From NCBI RefSeq assembly GCF_037975245.1, contig NC_092579.1:13004678-13068677 (forward strand): DNA of 64,000 nucleotides, written 5' to 3'. A program made the position numbers and the translations under genes. Under the pieces are notes generated by a model. The model was given only the letters and a program-made list of their open reading frames with translations, was not told the DNA's origin and did no database searches. Source of the stretch: Apostichopus japonicus (taxonomy: Eukaryota; Echinodermata; Holothuroidea; Aspidochirotida; Stichopodidae). Shown here in pieces: positions 13,615-29,102 of this stretch (the first letter of the stretch is position 1; every line of letters begins with the position of its first letter).

Positions 13615-16600
13615 CAACCTGACTGCATAGGTTCCTTTTGCTAAAGCAAGGAACCAAAAAGCATGAGTAATTGTTAAACAGAGTTGAAACAAGAACCACT
13701 GGAGTTTTCTTTATAGATGGCAAGGATTTTTGGCTCATTTGTCATTCTTAAAACAGTATTTACGGAGTAGTAATACTTTTAATTTGGTCACTAAGTGTAA
13801 CAATAAATTGTCAATTATCCATACCTGAGATGATATACTAAGGGTTGGTGTAAGGGTGGGTCTGGTAGGGGTACTAAGGGTCACCGAGTGTAATCATAAC
13901 TTGTCTATTAGCCATACCTGAGATGAGATACTAAGGGTTGGTGTAAGGATGGGTCTGGTAGGGGTACTGGAACCAGAAATGTTGATTGGACTAATTCTCT
14001 TCTCCTGTTCTGTTTGCCTCTCCTGTACAGAAACAAATAAATTGATGCAAAAATAAAATATGTCTTTCCTTGCTTAGAAGCCTTCTCTCTGAAATTTCTT
14101 CCAAGATTTCCGTAGATCATGAAAGTTGAAACGGCACAATATCTTCAAATGCAAAACTTGACTCCATGATGACTGACCTATGGGAGTCTCAGCATGATCC
14201 GACCCAAACAACAGAAACCGCTCCGTCTCCAAAATCCTATTTACTTTCCTCCCCTTTCCTCCCTACCTAATTGGCTCTTTAGTTCTGACCTTGGGTTTAT
14301 TTATGGCTTCTATACAATGTGATTACATAAGACTTCACTTTAATACCAGCAACTCCCTGACTGAACAATAGACAACTTTCCCAAGGAAAAAAAAAAAAAA
14401 GTGTCTTTTCTATAAAAACAATGCTATTATCCTGCGTAGGACCTCTCGCGAGGTCTGTCAGGGGTTAAACTCCTTTTTGTTGTTGAGCATGATGAATGTT
14501 GAAAAACTAAAGACACAAATTCCAAAGGAGAGAGACATGTCCAATATCTTCTAACATAGCCCAGTTCCACAAAACACTGGGTGAGTAAAAGATGAGGCAA
14601 GTGGTTGGGGAGAGGGGGACAGGGGATGATGTATACTGCCATCTGATTGTTGTACCCCTTTAAATTTTTCTCAGATTTGTTTTACCTAAACCGTTACCTT
14701 TTCTTCGAGGGCCTCTTGGGCCATAACTGCTCTTTTCTTTTCGGCTTCAGCTTTGAGAGATTCAACCTGTACTTTCTTCTCAAGGATATCCTTTTCCCTT
14801 TGCGAGTCCTCCAAGGCCTTGATGTATGTGTGGCGTTGAGATTCAAACTGAGAATGTTCTCTGCACAGAAACGAGAAAAGTGTTAATCAGACATGGCACA
14901 CCGGAAGATTAACGTGACAGCGTTTATGATCGACACTTCTTCTTCTTGAAATTTGTTAATTTTTGGGGGTAAATTAAAAGAGTTCTATCATATAAAACTA
15001 CACCTGGACTCGTCTGAAAATGCAATATTTTTTAAGAGAAAAGAGGTAGATCTTAAATTCTGTCTTAAAACAGTGATGTCAGATGATGCTAAAAGAGGGA
15101 GAAATCTGTAGCATTGCTTGCGAAGGACATGAAAAGAACTGACTACCATAGATTCATGCTCTCATTAGGATATTGCATAAAAACAGTTTTCTTTAGTTTG
15201 GCATCACAGAGTCCATGTTGGGGGTATATAGGATTGGACATGAACCCCTTCAAATACATCCTACAAAACTCATAGCACTTCCATTATAAAAATATGAAAT
15301 GGACCAGTTATTTATTTAACAAACTTTCCTTAATTACAGCCATCAAATGCCACTTCCACCTCCCCTCCTCCACTTAATCCTCCCCTCCTCCACTTAATCC
15401 TCCCCTCCTTCCCTCCTCCACTTAATCCTCCCCTCCTCCACTTAATCCTCCCCTCCTCCACTTAATCCTCCCCTCCTCATCTTAATCCTCCACTTAATCC
15501 TCCCCTTAATGCTCCCCTCTTCCACTTAATCCTCCCCTCCTCCAATTAATCCTATCTGCAGTGCTCCTCCAAACATTTACCTATCCTTCTGTTCCTCTAA
15601 TGACTGGGCCTTCATCTTTTCCATCTCCAGTGAAGCTAAGAGTTTAGATTTCTCCTGTCTAAGGAGGGCCAGCTGTGACTCCAAAGATGAAACCTTGGAG
15701 GTGGCCATCATAGCAGTCTCTGTTGTTGACCTCTCTTTCTCGACTGCTCCAGCCAACTGGGCTTGAGCGTCCGCCAGACGTTCTGTCAAGTTTCTCTCCA
15801 CCTGTTCCCAGGTTTGTGATTGGTCATTGAAAGTGGACTGGAGATTCTCGATTTGACGAAGCAGTGGCCGAGTTGCTGCGAAAAGAATGCGACACTCTCT
15901 AGTCACTTAAATTTATCATATTTGATATGATCCAGATATTCTCCCATTTAAAGGACAGAAAAGGGGAGAAAAACCGGAGGTCACGGGGAGAAGAAAAGGG
16001 GGAATGTGGATGGGGGAAGTGGAATAGGGAAGGGAAATGGAAAGGAAAGGGAGAATGGAAAGGACAGGTAAAAGCAAAAGTATCACAAATGTTCTCTCAA
16101 CCCCATTTTTTTCACATTTGACTTGTTTTTGTTGATTACAGCAATTGTTCAGAACAATGAAAAGTTACTTCGACTTCATATCCCGTCTCATCCTGCAATT
16201 ATTGTTACTGTAAAATATACATCAAACAATGGCTCTCATCTTGAAAGAACATTGTCCTCTCCCACGGCCAGAACAGGCGAAGATGAGATTAAGAGAGGTT
16301 TGTGGATCATCCTTACCTCCTGTCACACTGTGACTGAGCTCTTGGTTCCTCTGTTCAGAATCCTGGAGTGCTTGTTGTAGATCAGAGATCTCTTGTCGCA
16401 GATTCATCTCTTTACGATTAGACTGTTGCTCCCCCCTCGACAGACTCATCTGTAAATCGTTTATCTGAAGAGAGAAAAATACAGCCGAGAAGTCCTTGGT
16501 AAGATCACTGCAAACTGATTATTACTCAAGCCTTCTTCCATTTTCAACATGTCTAAAAATAATTTTATCAATCAAATCCAATACTAACTTGAGCAAATTT

Positions 16601-19600
16601 AAATCTGCAACAGAATTTTTAATTATTTCATATTTTTCCTCAAACTTCACTTCAAACACTTAGCAGATTGTGCAGGCTTTTAAAACAAATAATCACCTGT
16701 AGATTAAGTAAGTCACTTTCTCATCTTAATCTATTAAAAAATATTAATTTCTGCTGATTTGTTCATACGTTGCTACTTAAACTGTTCACCTTTTGAGCAA
16801 GTATTTGCACAAATATTTTATAAGTTTTATTATCATAATCATCTTAAAACACAGTTTTTTACAGACTTTGTTGCTCTTACTGTCAAAAGAATGTTAAAAT
16901 AATTTGTTATTGACATACAGAATGTGATATTCAACTGTTGAATGACTATGCATATCACTCCAAACATCTATTCAATTTTAATATTACTTCTATGATATTA
17001 CCATATTCCCTTCTTCACAAGAAGTACCTCAAATTTCTCATTAAAAATCCCCCCCCCCCAAAAAAACAGGACTTTTTCAGTACGGGACCTGTGGGCTAAA
17101 CTCTAGGATGTCAAACGGTTTCAGTCCGGCCCAGAAAGAAGAAAGCCCCACAATCTGCACTGATGGGCTGTGCTGGGCCCTTAAGGTGCCCACCCTACTA
17201 GCTTACCCTGCACATTGTTGCACAGAAACCTAGGTGAAAATGAGATTATGTTTTCTCTCTGGCTTTTTGCCCAATCAATGTTTCCTCTATGGCCCTTGTA
17301 GGGTACTCGAAAGATAATCCCTGTCAGAACCACCCACCCCCCCCCCCAATGTTAAGCTGACTTGACTGCAGAGTTAATATAGTCACCTGTAGAATTAATC
17401 CTTCATGTTCTCTCCTGGATCCTTGTTGCAGTTTCTCCATGGCCAATCTCATCTCCTCCTTGGCATTCATCTCCGAGCTGAGATTATGCTCGTGGGCTTC
17501 GCTGTTCTTTGCAGCTATGCTCTTGTGGAGATCTGCTATTTCTCTGTAAAGGATATCAAATCAGGGAATAATGCTGCATCCACTGTTTTCATATCAGTTT
17601 GATTTTTTTGGTTTCCCTTCCATATATAGAAAAAGTTGATTTCCTAGGATTTTCTGTCCCAGTTATTTCCAGAAATTTAAGGTGTGCTGAACTAGAGAAA
17701 TGGAACATCTGACAGTGGGAAGACCCTTTGACAGAGGCTTTAATCTACTTGTCAAAGATTCTACAAGGCTAACTATTATTTGGTTTTCCAGTGTATTTAT
17801 GGGGTCATACTGATGACCTTTGACCCTTACGTGACCGCCCACTTCCTTAGCAACGAATGCTTACTTGTAGGATGCATCCAGGGCAGCCTGAGTACTTCTA
17901 ATCTTCTCCCTGGACTCATCGACTTCTGCTCTACAGCCAATCAGCTCCTTGTTCTGTTTGTCCACCACAGCATTCAACGTCCTGATGTTCTCTGATGTTA
18001 AATTTATTCAAGATTTATTACAAATGATTATCTCAATATTTAACATCATGCAACATTAATCAAAGAAAAGAAAAAGAATTGCAGGAAGCAGCTCTTTCCC
18101 TTTTCCAAAAAAAAAAAACCTAGGTGAATGAATGATACCTAGGTCTGACAAATTATACTTAACATGATCATGTTCATAGGTCGTCTGAAAAGGTTTACAA
18201 ATGCACAAACATTTGTACATGTACAGATAGCTGAATGAATGTAGGTAAAATGATAGATTCATGAACGTATCAAAATTTAGGGGGTCTGATGTTTTTATCT
18301 TTAGTACCAGCAGAATCCTCAAATTAGGCTGGGTTGAATTGACAGGCGTACAATATACACAATCACATGTACAGATAACAGGTACCTACTAAAAGGAATC
18401 AATACCCATAAGCTAACAGGTTTAATGGACTTGTGTAAAAGTAAGTGGACCTGACGTTTCGATCCTAGCAGGATCTTTTTCAGAGGCTGAAGAAGATCAG
18501 CCTCTGAAGAAGATCCTGCTAGGAATCGAAATGTCAGGCCCACTTACTTTTACAAATTCTCTTCACAGGCTCTTTAGTGGATAAGCAGTTTGCTAACAGT
18601 TTTCATTTTGTTTTATTTAGGTTTAATGTACCACAGACTTTGAATAGGACAATCTGGGGAGGAACTGAGTGTTGGTTCTGCCATCTTACTACACATTGTT
18701 TAAGTTTCCTCTGAATTTCTCATTTAGTTTAACACTGCCATTCGTCTGATGTACCCCCCCCCCCCAGTAACAAGCTAAACATGGTGGAATACTCAACCGT
18801 ACCTTTATTTTTCTTATCCACTTCTTCCTTGGCATCGATGACGCCTTCAAGATATTCAATCTTCTTCAAGGCATCCTCTAATTGCTCTCTGTGAGAAAGA
18901 AAGGCAAGAATAAGCACATTGATCAAAAAAATGATAACAAGAAATAACAAGGTGGCTAAATGTCAATATGAGAACAATCTGAGAAACAAACCCCAGTAAA
19001 CCTAGGCTTTCAAAGAAGGAAACTGTTGCTATGGTGATGTAGATTGAGGATAGGTCAAAAAAGATAAGAACAAATTAGGTAGAATCTTTTGATTGAATTG
19101 CAGTTTTTGTTAAACTTGTACTGAACACAGTACCCAGCATCAACTGTTTTGATTGCTGATACAAACTTTACTTTTGGCATTTCCGAACTTCATGATTTGA
19201 TTCCTGAACTTAGGGCAACAGTTAATGTTAAGGAATTGAGTTAAAGGGACAAGTGGAGCAGCAAGGATTAAAATAAGTGTTTTGTGTCACCAAAGCTAGA
19301 ATTGAAGTATTGATATGAAGTAGCCTCACTATAATATCAAACTACATAACAAACAAAAAAGTGAAACCAGCAATAAATAAATGCACGTAATCCTACATAT
19401 ATATTTCGTTTTTCTTTAGCTTAGACATACTTTTGTGATTTGATGAGACTGTCATTCTCTTTCTCTTTGATTCTTAATTTCTTAATGATCGTGGAATTCT
19501 GCAGCTGTTCCTTGGCTAGTTTTTCTCCCTCTTTTGTCAAGGCAGTTATTTGCAAATCCTTTTCAGCCAGCAATCTCTGGCTTTGATCTGTAGTGTCTCT

Positions 19601-22600
19601 GTAAAAGGAAGAAAGAATCAGTACTATAAAGTAACAGAAATATTGCATAGGTTTTGGTTATAAAGTACAATTTCTTCCACGTTTTCCAAAATATTTGTTA
19701 TAGCTATGAGTCTCACACAAATATCTTGCTTCTTTTAAAAAAAAACACAAGAAACCTTTTACTTACAAGAGAGTAATTCATGAATAAAAAACGTTTGATC
19801 ATGACAACTTTCTGCTTCCCCTCACGTCACTTTACATTTCACTTTACCCTTTAAAATATCTTCCCCTTAACTACATTCTTCTCCCTTTTTCTACTTTTTG
19901 AAACCGTACAGTGATTCCGTACATTCACAGGGAAAGGTTTAATCATCTAGTTTTATTTTTCTGCAGTCTTCTAGTATAACTGTATTACAAATATCTTTCT
20001 CTTTGTGGGAGTAAACTCACTGTCAAGCTGAAAAGGGGTTTTCAAATCACTTTTTTATCTACACCTGAACCAACATCATATTCTATTGTGATTAGTGTTG
20101 TGGTCAAGTGGTTAAAGCAGTGGACGTGTGATATAAGGTTTGCAGGTTCGAGTCTTGGACAGGTCATTACGTTGTGTCCTTAAAACAAGGCACTTTAGCT
20201 CCATTGCCTCTCTTCACCCAGGTGTATAAATGGGGACCTGTGAGATAAACTGTTGGTTGGGCACTGTTTAGCTGCTGCCATGTGAAGGGATTGTCTCTAT
20301 GTCGGACAGGTTATCATTGACCAGGGTTATATTGTTATGCGCCTTGAGCACCTTTTATCGGTGGATATGTCTGCACTTTGTAATCCACAATATAATTATT
20401 ACTTATTATTCTTCGATGATTACATTCACAGTAATGTGTACATACACAACAAAACAAACATTCATTTAGCCATAGGTAGCTCTATGGCATTGTTTGTTAT
20501 ACAACGGTTTCAGTGTGTTACATTAAAAAAAAAAAAAAAAAATTCTTGCCAAAATAAACCCATGGAGGAGACAATTATCTCATTTTGAACTGACAGTCTC
20601 TTTATTTAAGAGAGAAAGCCAATTTACATTAAGCATGTGACTATAGAACAGGTGGATGTGTTCTCATACTCTGTGTGGAGTATTCAACATGTGTATTGTT
20701 TTATTACATAAGCAATCCTTTAAGCCTGTATCTGTCTTGACTTGTTGATAATAAAACCTCAAATATGCTCATTCTTTGCAAAAAAAATGAATTCCCTGTG
20801 GGAAAAAAAAATACCTCATCAGAAAAATGTCCTTTTAGGAAACTTTTGAAAAGTTAAAGAGGGATTTTAGGCTGTCACGATAGGCATCTGTGTATGTGCT
20901 TAAACTGCAGAATTCCTCAGGTGGTCAGCTATCACTTTACAATAATTTCACCAAAACCTTAGTGCATAATACTTAAAACTAAAGTTGAAATTAATTCATT
21001 ATAAACTAAAAAGCACTTTGATATGCTTATCAAATTTTATAGGAAAAGTCTTTGTACTAAAAATTGTAACACAAATGAAACAGTCTCTGTCAACTAGTGA
21101 TCAAAAGTACTTCAGTTCAAAATACCCAAGAAGAAACCAACAAAACAGTTTGCTGTAAATCAACATGTTCAGCTCATGGTTCAGACAACAAATGAATGCA
21201 AACCCCCCAAACATGTGTTATACTTTAGATCCACAAAAACGAGAAAAAGGTCTCAGAAGACAGAAAAGATGAAATAAAATCTAACCAGCCAGGAAATTTT
21301 GCTGTGAGTTTTAACAGAAATCTTCAAAGAGAGTTTAAATTAAAAGACTGATTTCTCTGTGACCCCATCGGATGTATTCCCTGGCCACATATGGCCACCC
21401 AGGCCTGGTGTAGAGCTGCCTCATGGATACTAAAATCAATTGTCTTTACTTTTCTATAGAACATAAAAAGATACAGCCTGCTAGCAACTTTCTGTGAGCT
21501 TCCTAACGGCTGATGGAGACTGACTTTCCATAAGGGGAAATAACTTAAGTCTAACATCATTCTAGAGACATGTGATGAATCCTTATCAACAGTAATATAA
21601 ACATAACAACTGTAATATATCCCCAAACTAACTGGGCTTGGATTGTTAAGAGTGACAAACTTACCTGTCTCCCCACAACCGTCTGAACACTTTGGGTGGT
21701 CTAATGAGAAGGGAGAACACTACCGGCAGGGCCGGGTCATAGAGGACGCACAGTGTTAAAAGGCTACCAGTTCATGCTAGGCATGGTACAGCGAGAGTGC
21801 TGAGGTTGTGGGGAGACAGGTAATCGAGGAGCACACAGCAATTATCCTAATCGTTACAAACTCCAGTTTATAGACTAGGTAGATCAGAGTGCATATGTAC
21901 AGGAGGCAGGTAGGAGACGAACAATGTTATTATATTTCTTGTTTCCAAATAGTGGGTGAGCTTACTCAGTGGAATCTGTCAGATACTGTATTCTTGATTA
22001 TTCAAAGAGTGAAATCTGAAGAAAGAGGAATCTCTTTGCATTTGCAGATAGATCCTCACAATTGGATAGGTTGAAAGAATATTACCCGCACAAAAACATC
22101 ACTCTGAGTTATCTGATTTAGTCTACGTAAAGCTTAATGTGCAAATTGCCCTTTTTTTACATCATTTGTTGACTGTTTATTACAGACTCACCTCTCTGTT
22201 ATTTCAGTTTTGAGTGTTTGCACTTCCTTTTTCAAGCTGTCCCTTTCCTGCAAAAAAATTTTAAAATACATCATATTTCTCAAGGATCTTATGTCTGGAA
22301 CAGAATTTTTCCGTAATGTTTACAGAAACAAAGCTAGCAATGTGTTTAAAATGAAATGCAAATGATTTAACTGGACATAGTGACATTCAAATTTTCTAAT
22401 TTTTTTTTACAGATGTGCCTTTGGTAATCATAGGACAATTTCTGAACAGCCAATAAAGGGGTTGAAATAGGTACAGTACTGTATTTATAGTAAGAGAGAA
22501 TTATTTGAATTAAATGGTCCATCATACTAGATCGCAACAGGTTGGACCGTTTTAATGTACAAGGTACAGTATCTTGGTAAATCTACCTTGTTAGCGACAT

Positions 22601-25600
22601 GAAGTTTCTTCTCCATCATGCCAATTCTCTCGGTAAATTCTGTGGTTAGTGACGTCAGATCTTCCTCTGACTCTTGTTCTCTTCGTCTCTCTAATTTCTC
22701 TAATTTACTATGGTAAAGAAAGATGAAGATGAAATTAGGAGGTATTCTATTTCAAAATATTAATAAAGGTTAGGATCATTCATGTATCCACATTTTATAA
22801 TAAGAATTTATTTCAAAATGTATCACAAATATGCACAGTTTAAAGTATCTCTAGCAGAATATATATGTTATTTGACCACAATTTAAGATGCTTCGGTAAA
22901 CTTTTGTAATTAATGAAACTGTCAATCTATCCATTCCTTAGAAAAAATTATGAAGTGATCTATCAGTATTTTCATTTGTATAACGGAACGTAAGATGTGG
23001 ATTCTGCTGTTCTTATTAAAGCGAGGATTCGCAACAGAAAACACACATACAGAAACACACATGTTACAGACACACATTGTTCCAAAATGACACAGTGGGT
23101 TTGGTGAGGAGTTATAAACTTTTATTCGTTGGTGGAAGAGTGAAGTGCAGGTTTTGTATGGAGACAGGTAAGAATGTAGGAGACAAAATCAATTTAATAA
23201 TTAAATTAAAAACATTATTACATAAAATGAAAAATTAGTTCGACGGAATGGAAAATAGAAAAGTCAAGTGTAGACTTATGTAGTATCATTACACATTTAC
23301 AAGAAAAACATGAATGACTGATACAAAATATGACTATTCGTGGCATCTTTGACCACCAGCAAGTCCCACATAAAATGAAGTTAGACCACATCACAATATA
23401 ACTTTTACATGTACATAATATGTATAGCATGTGATGCTGACAGTGCATTTACATCATAGGAAATGTAGATATCTGTTTTTTCCTGATCCAATTAAAGGCA
23501 GGAATCAACAAAAATCTAGCACCAAAGCAGTCTAGCCAAGTAGTGAACAATTGCCAGTAAAGACTGTTCCATTTTTCTTTTAAGTGTTTGCCAGGGAAAA
23601 CAGCCATTTTTGTGCGAAAATCTCTTTCTGAGTTATTCCAGCCAATTTGGGAAATCATCACGATATTTCAGGAAACAAAGCCCTTCACTACTCTTTTGGA
23701 AACCCTTTTAAGTTTTTCAAGTTATTGTTACATACTTTTCTTTTTTAGAAACATATTTTTTGTTGAACAAAACGAGACAGTATGTAATAATAAACTAAAG
23801 GAGGATATCAATACTCTGCAATTTCCAGTATTAATACTGTACTTAGGGTATAATATTGTACTTAGGGTCATTCTGATCTTTGTATTTGTACTGTGTATAT
23901 TCAATTTCTGCCATGTATCTGATATTGTGTTTTGTTTTTTTTTTCTTTTGTTGTTAAGCCCTATGATCATATTTGGAATAGCGCTATATCAAGCATTATA
24001 TTTATTAAATTATTATTATTAGCAGCATTGTTGAGGCGCCTCATATCCCAAAGTAATATTCAAACCCATGCAGCTCACAAAGAGTAAGCATAGCATGAGA
24101 TGTCAATGCTATGGTCTTCCAGTTAATACTAAACTAAAACTTGGAAACAAGTAGTGACATAGTGTGATTAAACAAAGATTGTAGGGTACAAAGGAGAGGA
24201 TAAATTTAGACCAATGAGGTGGACACTTTGGGATAATGTAGTCCATGAGGTCAGCAAATGATTTCCTGTATGCAAAGAATAAGATCTACAGTGCACAAGG
24301 TAACCCTGGCTAGACGTAAATAGTCTGTTATCACAAAAATCTAAGTTGTTGGTCAGGGTCAGGAAAACCTCAGGAACTCTCAAATCAGTTGTACCTCTAA
24401 CCTATTGCTAAATGCAAACAATCTGCGTCACAGGTAGCACTCCGCTTGACCAAAGGTTCCGCTTTTCGTTTTTCTTTCTCTTTTCGAGATTAAATTCTCT
24501 TCACTATCATCTAACTATGACCCATACCATAAATGGAGTAGCTACACACAGATGTATCGTAATTTATAGTGAAGCTTCTTATTCCATGTGTGGTACAGTT
24601 AATTGATACATGAGATTCTGAGGGAAGCTTTGTATCGATATTTCTAAATCTAGGAGACCCTTTCTTGATATACAAGTATGTACAGTATTGTGAAATATTT
24701 GTAATATTATAACTCAGCTAGTGCAATTATCATCTATCTTAGTACACAATATGGGGGTAAACTAATTAAGTTCAGTCAACCGGGAGAGAGCTTTCCTATT
24801 TACCGTCCTTGTCTACCTATTCATGTCTAAGCAAGTCAATAATTACTGGGGTACTGGGATTGACTTTTAAATTACAATGAAAACTGCACAAACGTCATAC
24901 AATGTAAGTCTATTACAGTGGGTGCAGATAATACAAAACCTTGTATATTACAGGAACCTCATACTGTACGGTGGAGTCGCCGCATACAGTAATAATATTG
25001 CATTAACTAAGGGACATAAATATATACTGTTTGTTTGTGAGTATTGAGACTACAGACTAATTTATATTCATCCCTGTGATAGTATGCAATGTTTCCCCTG
25101 ACGCTCGAGAAGTCGTCAATGACAAGTTCAACCAGCCAATCGCAAAAAGAAAATAATAATAATAAAATATAAAAAATGTCACAAATACATAACAAATAAC
25201 AATGTCACAATTCCCATCAGAGTTAATAACTTTGTATCTCTATTGCGACATTAGTATACTGGAACTACTGTACTTTAAAACTTAACAAACATGCAACAAC
25301 TTCCACAAACTGCGAAGAAAGTTTTGGTGGAATGCTGTGTAAATAAACATGAGATGCACTGTGCAGTACTGGTCCCCGAGTGTTTCACGCAATGAACAGT
25401 ATGCATATATGTGTATATTCTATAACACTAGGCCTAACTGCTAACACTCGTTGAAACTGATTTATTTAGTCTGTTTATAAGGTATTGATGATAAATGACA
25501 TTTCCGTACCCACAAAATGGAGGAGGAAACAATTTTCAATGCTCGTTGGAAATTTGCAATATGGATATAGGCCTATTTGAATGAAATAGGTCAGTGGGCC

Positions 25601-28600
25601 CTACACTGTAGCTTTGACCTTGCACATGCCTTTACTGCTTCCTATCACTGAGTCAGCTAGTAATTGGAAAATTTAGCCGGGTGAGTGGCAGTGTTTTTCT
25701 TATTTTGATTTTTAGAGGAATGTGCGTTTCCAAACCACTAAAATGGGCGCTAAAACGCTGATAGTTTCTACTCGGGGGGAGGGGCCTTTGGCACCTTTGT
25801 CCGTGACCAGACGCTTTCCCCTCGGAACCCCACCGAGGGGGTGACCCCCAAGACGACTTCTCTAAGATCGCTGGTGCGAACACTGATAGTATATTAACAG
25901 TCATTCTTACATTTTAAGGCTGGTTCCTGTATCCTGTAACTGATTGTTCTGTTCACTGAGAGTGATAATCTGATCTTCCCTGGCTTTAAGGATCTCTGCC
26001 ATATCAGCCAATTTCTGTGAAGAGTAAGAAAAATCATGACCATATTTCAAAAGAAAGCATCTGCATATATATTTCATCAGATTCAACAATACTCTTGATT
26101 AAAGTTTCTCCAGTAGAGCTTAAAAAGCAAACCCATTTACTGATTACCCATCGCATCATGTAGCCAATACACATAAAATATCAACATTCCAACAATGCAG
26201 TAGAATAGTGTGGTATAATTCACAAACAATATATATAAATGTATTTAAACAATAGAGTAATTCAATAATATAAACAATATTTCATTTCATTTCATTCATT
26301 TTTTTTATATATCACAAACCATATGATAATTATATAATATGGTTTATAATTCACAAACCATACTAAGTTGAAAAACTAGGCAATATAATTACAAAGAAGT
26401 GAATAATTTGTCTCATATCGCATTACAGCAATGCGGAAGAAAGCACTCCTAGACAATTTGGGTGGTAGAGTGAGTCATAGAGTGATAGGTCAAAGAGGGT
26501 GGCAAACAGTGTAAAAAGATTACCAGTTCACTCCATGCACAGTACAGTGAGAGTGCGAAGGTTGTGAGGAGACAAGTGAGGAAACAAAGTAACTGTATTG
26601 TGCTGTTTATGCATTCATAACTATTCAGAAATTTATTCTCTCCCACTATTTTGTAGCTCATAAGAAACTTAACTTCAAAAAAAGCCACAGAAAATAGAAT
26701 CTCTCTAGAGTTTCCCCCATCATCCCCATGCAATTGCTTCATGAATATTAAAGGTCTGCAGACTCACAAGACATACATGTATACATTACATAACGGTACA
26801 CCACAGCAATCATATTTATCATGCAACCCTAGTAAAATATATATACTGTACACAGTAACAGCTGTATCCACATGGTAGGTTACAGCCACACATCAATATT
26901 TAACCACAAATCGCATCTAATTTAATGTTTTACCGAATATCAGTAATGAACTTTACAAATATGAGGTTTAAATTTGAGGTTTTTATGTTTTAATATCACA
27001 AAATGCACTAGTGTAGACCTTTTTGACTTCTAGATAAATTATTTATGCATTATTACTCCCTATGCATATATATACATTTATATTTTTAAGAGACCTGACC
27101 AAAATTGTTAGAGCAAAAACCAAACGCAGCATAGATCTTCATGATCATAGGGTTACAGCCTGTGATGTGAGGGGACTGGGATTGAGACTGAGAGTGGATC
27201 CAAGTTTGTTTCAATAGTTTTTCTGGTTAATTCTCTCTCTACCATGGGGTGTCTTTGCTTTAAAATCAGAGTTTCATGTAAACAGTCGCATTTCCGGAGT
27301 ACAGTAAGTATGCCTGAAACCACTGTCACATACAAACCATGCCACACAATGACAGCCTGGTTCAAGACTGAAATGGGAGTAAACAGCTGTGATTATATAT
27401 GGCTAACTGTAATGACAACACCTGACAGCTGACTGTTGGGTTGCACCGAGCGGTGACAATGGTGTCTCTTTCAGAACTCATCGCTGGTGAAATTAAATCC
27501 AATAATTTATAATTAAAATAATCACAAAACGGAACACACACAATGACACAACAATATTGATCTAGGGTATATATGCATACTTTGTATAGTATATATACAT
27601 ACAAGGCAGATTGTTTGCCAAAATCATATAGAAGAATGGATTTGTACAGCTGCTTTTGAAGACCCTTAATTAGAAAATAGCAATTATAAATTTCACAATG
27701 AGATTTTAAAGTTAGCAAATTTTTAACAAGGTTTCAGTGTAAGTTGTTTTATCTCCAGTATTAAACAGAAAAATAATGTATGAAAGTTATCGGAAATGAC
27801 TAACGACTTTCGACCAGTTCCCAGCTGCAGTATTTATAAATGAGACCTTTTACTGTAACTGTTATAAATAAGTTTCTACACATTGTTAAAGTCTCAATGA
27901 GTGTTTGATAAATTTAAATTTGCAATTTTCATATTAATATCCATTATTTTCATTTATTTATCTGTTGTTAAACATTTTGAGCTGAATAAAATTCGCCAGA
28001 TTTTTTAACGAGTCCGTAGATTCTACTAACTTCAATCAAAATTTGCAAGCCCCGCCCAACAGATCATGCGCCAATCAGATCTCTCTGTTTTGTTTACGAC
28101 CGTTAGGCCTATCTTACTTTCACTTCTGTGGATAGCCTGTGTTAGGTCTCTTAAATGGTATATAAACAGCAAATACTCTACTGATTGCTACACCTTACAT
28201 CATAACACTGAGTTCAGGAAAGTCTAATTTTGACAACAACAACAAGAACAAAGATTGAGTTTTATTTTAAAAATCAGATATCTGGCAATCATTCAGTATT
28301 TCTTCTTCTTTCTTTCTCTCTCTTCTCTACTACCTCTATCTCTCTGAACTTGTTGTAATAGTTGTGTGTACCCACAGACCTCACTATTAATAATCTCACT
28401 CTGACTTACAAATATGACTGTGAGTTTGTCCTGCAATTAGATGGTACCAACCAATTTCATTTAAACGATTGTCAATGATTAAGCTTGCTAAACTCAACAA
28501 TGACACTAACAGAGATATGTTGGTGAACATCATTTTGTTGACATTGTTTTTAAGCAGTCCAAGCGCCATGATCTAGATGGAATAGCGCTATATAAATATT

Positions 28601-29065
28601 AATTGTTTTGTTATGTTATGTTAAGCCAAATAATGTAACACCTGCTTCTTTGACATTGAAACTTGCCCAAATAACTAAGTCTCTTTATATATATCTATAC
28701 ATATATATATATACCGTAGTATATAATAATAGCAGTATAGGGCTCAATACACATAATCGCAGCTCTGACCAGTGGTATCTCTGTTTGGAAGAAAAGTTCT
28801 TCGTACTAAGAAGCAGAGCCTCAAGAGCTACAACGAAATCAACAAGCGCAGGGAATTTGTATCCAAATGTCGCCATGGCAACCGTTCAAAGAAGCCCCCT
28901 GACAGCCCGAAAGGAAACAGTTGTCCTTGCAAGATTCAGTTGCCTGATGATCGCCTCGGTGAAAAACCTCAATGTGTGCGTGAAACTCTTAGTTGCAACG
29001 TGATGAAATATCATTTTTATACATATGTCTTTATATATCTATATATATCTATATATATCTATATA

Positions 29066-29102
<37 letters not shown>

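Noticed and set aside
13492..13738. Open frames with Cys/Val repeats
   Set aside because: Produced by the (AC)n microsatellite at 13577-13611.
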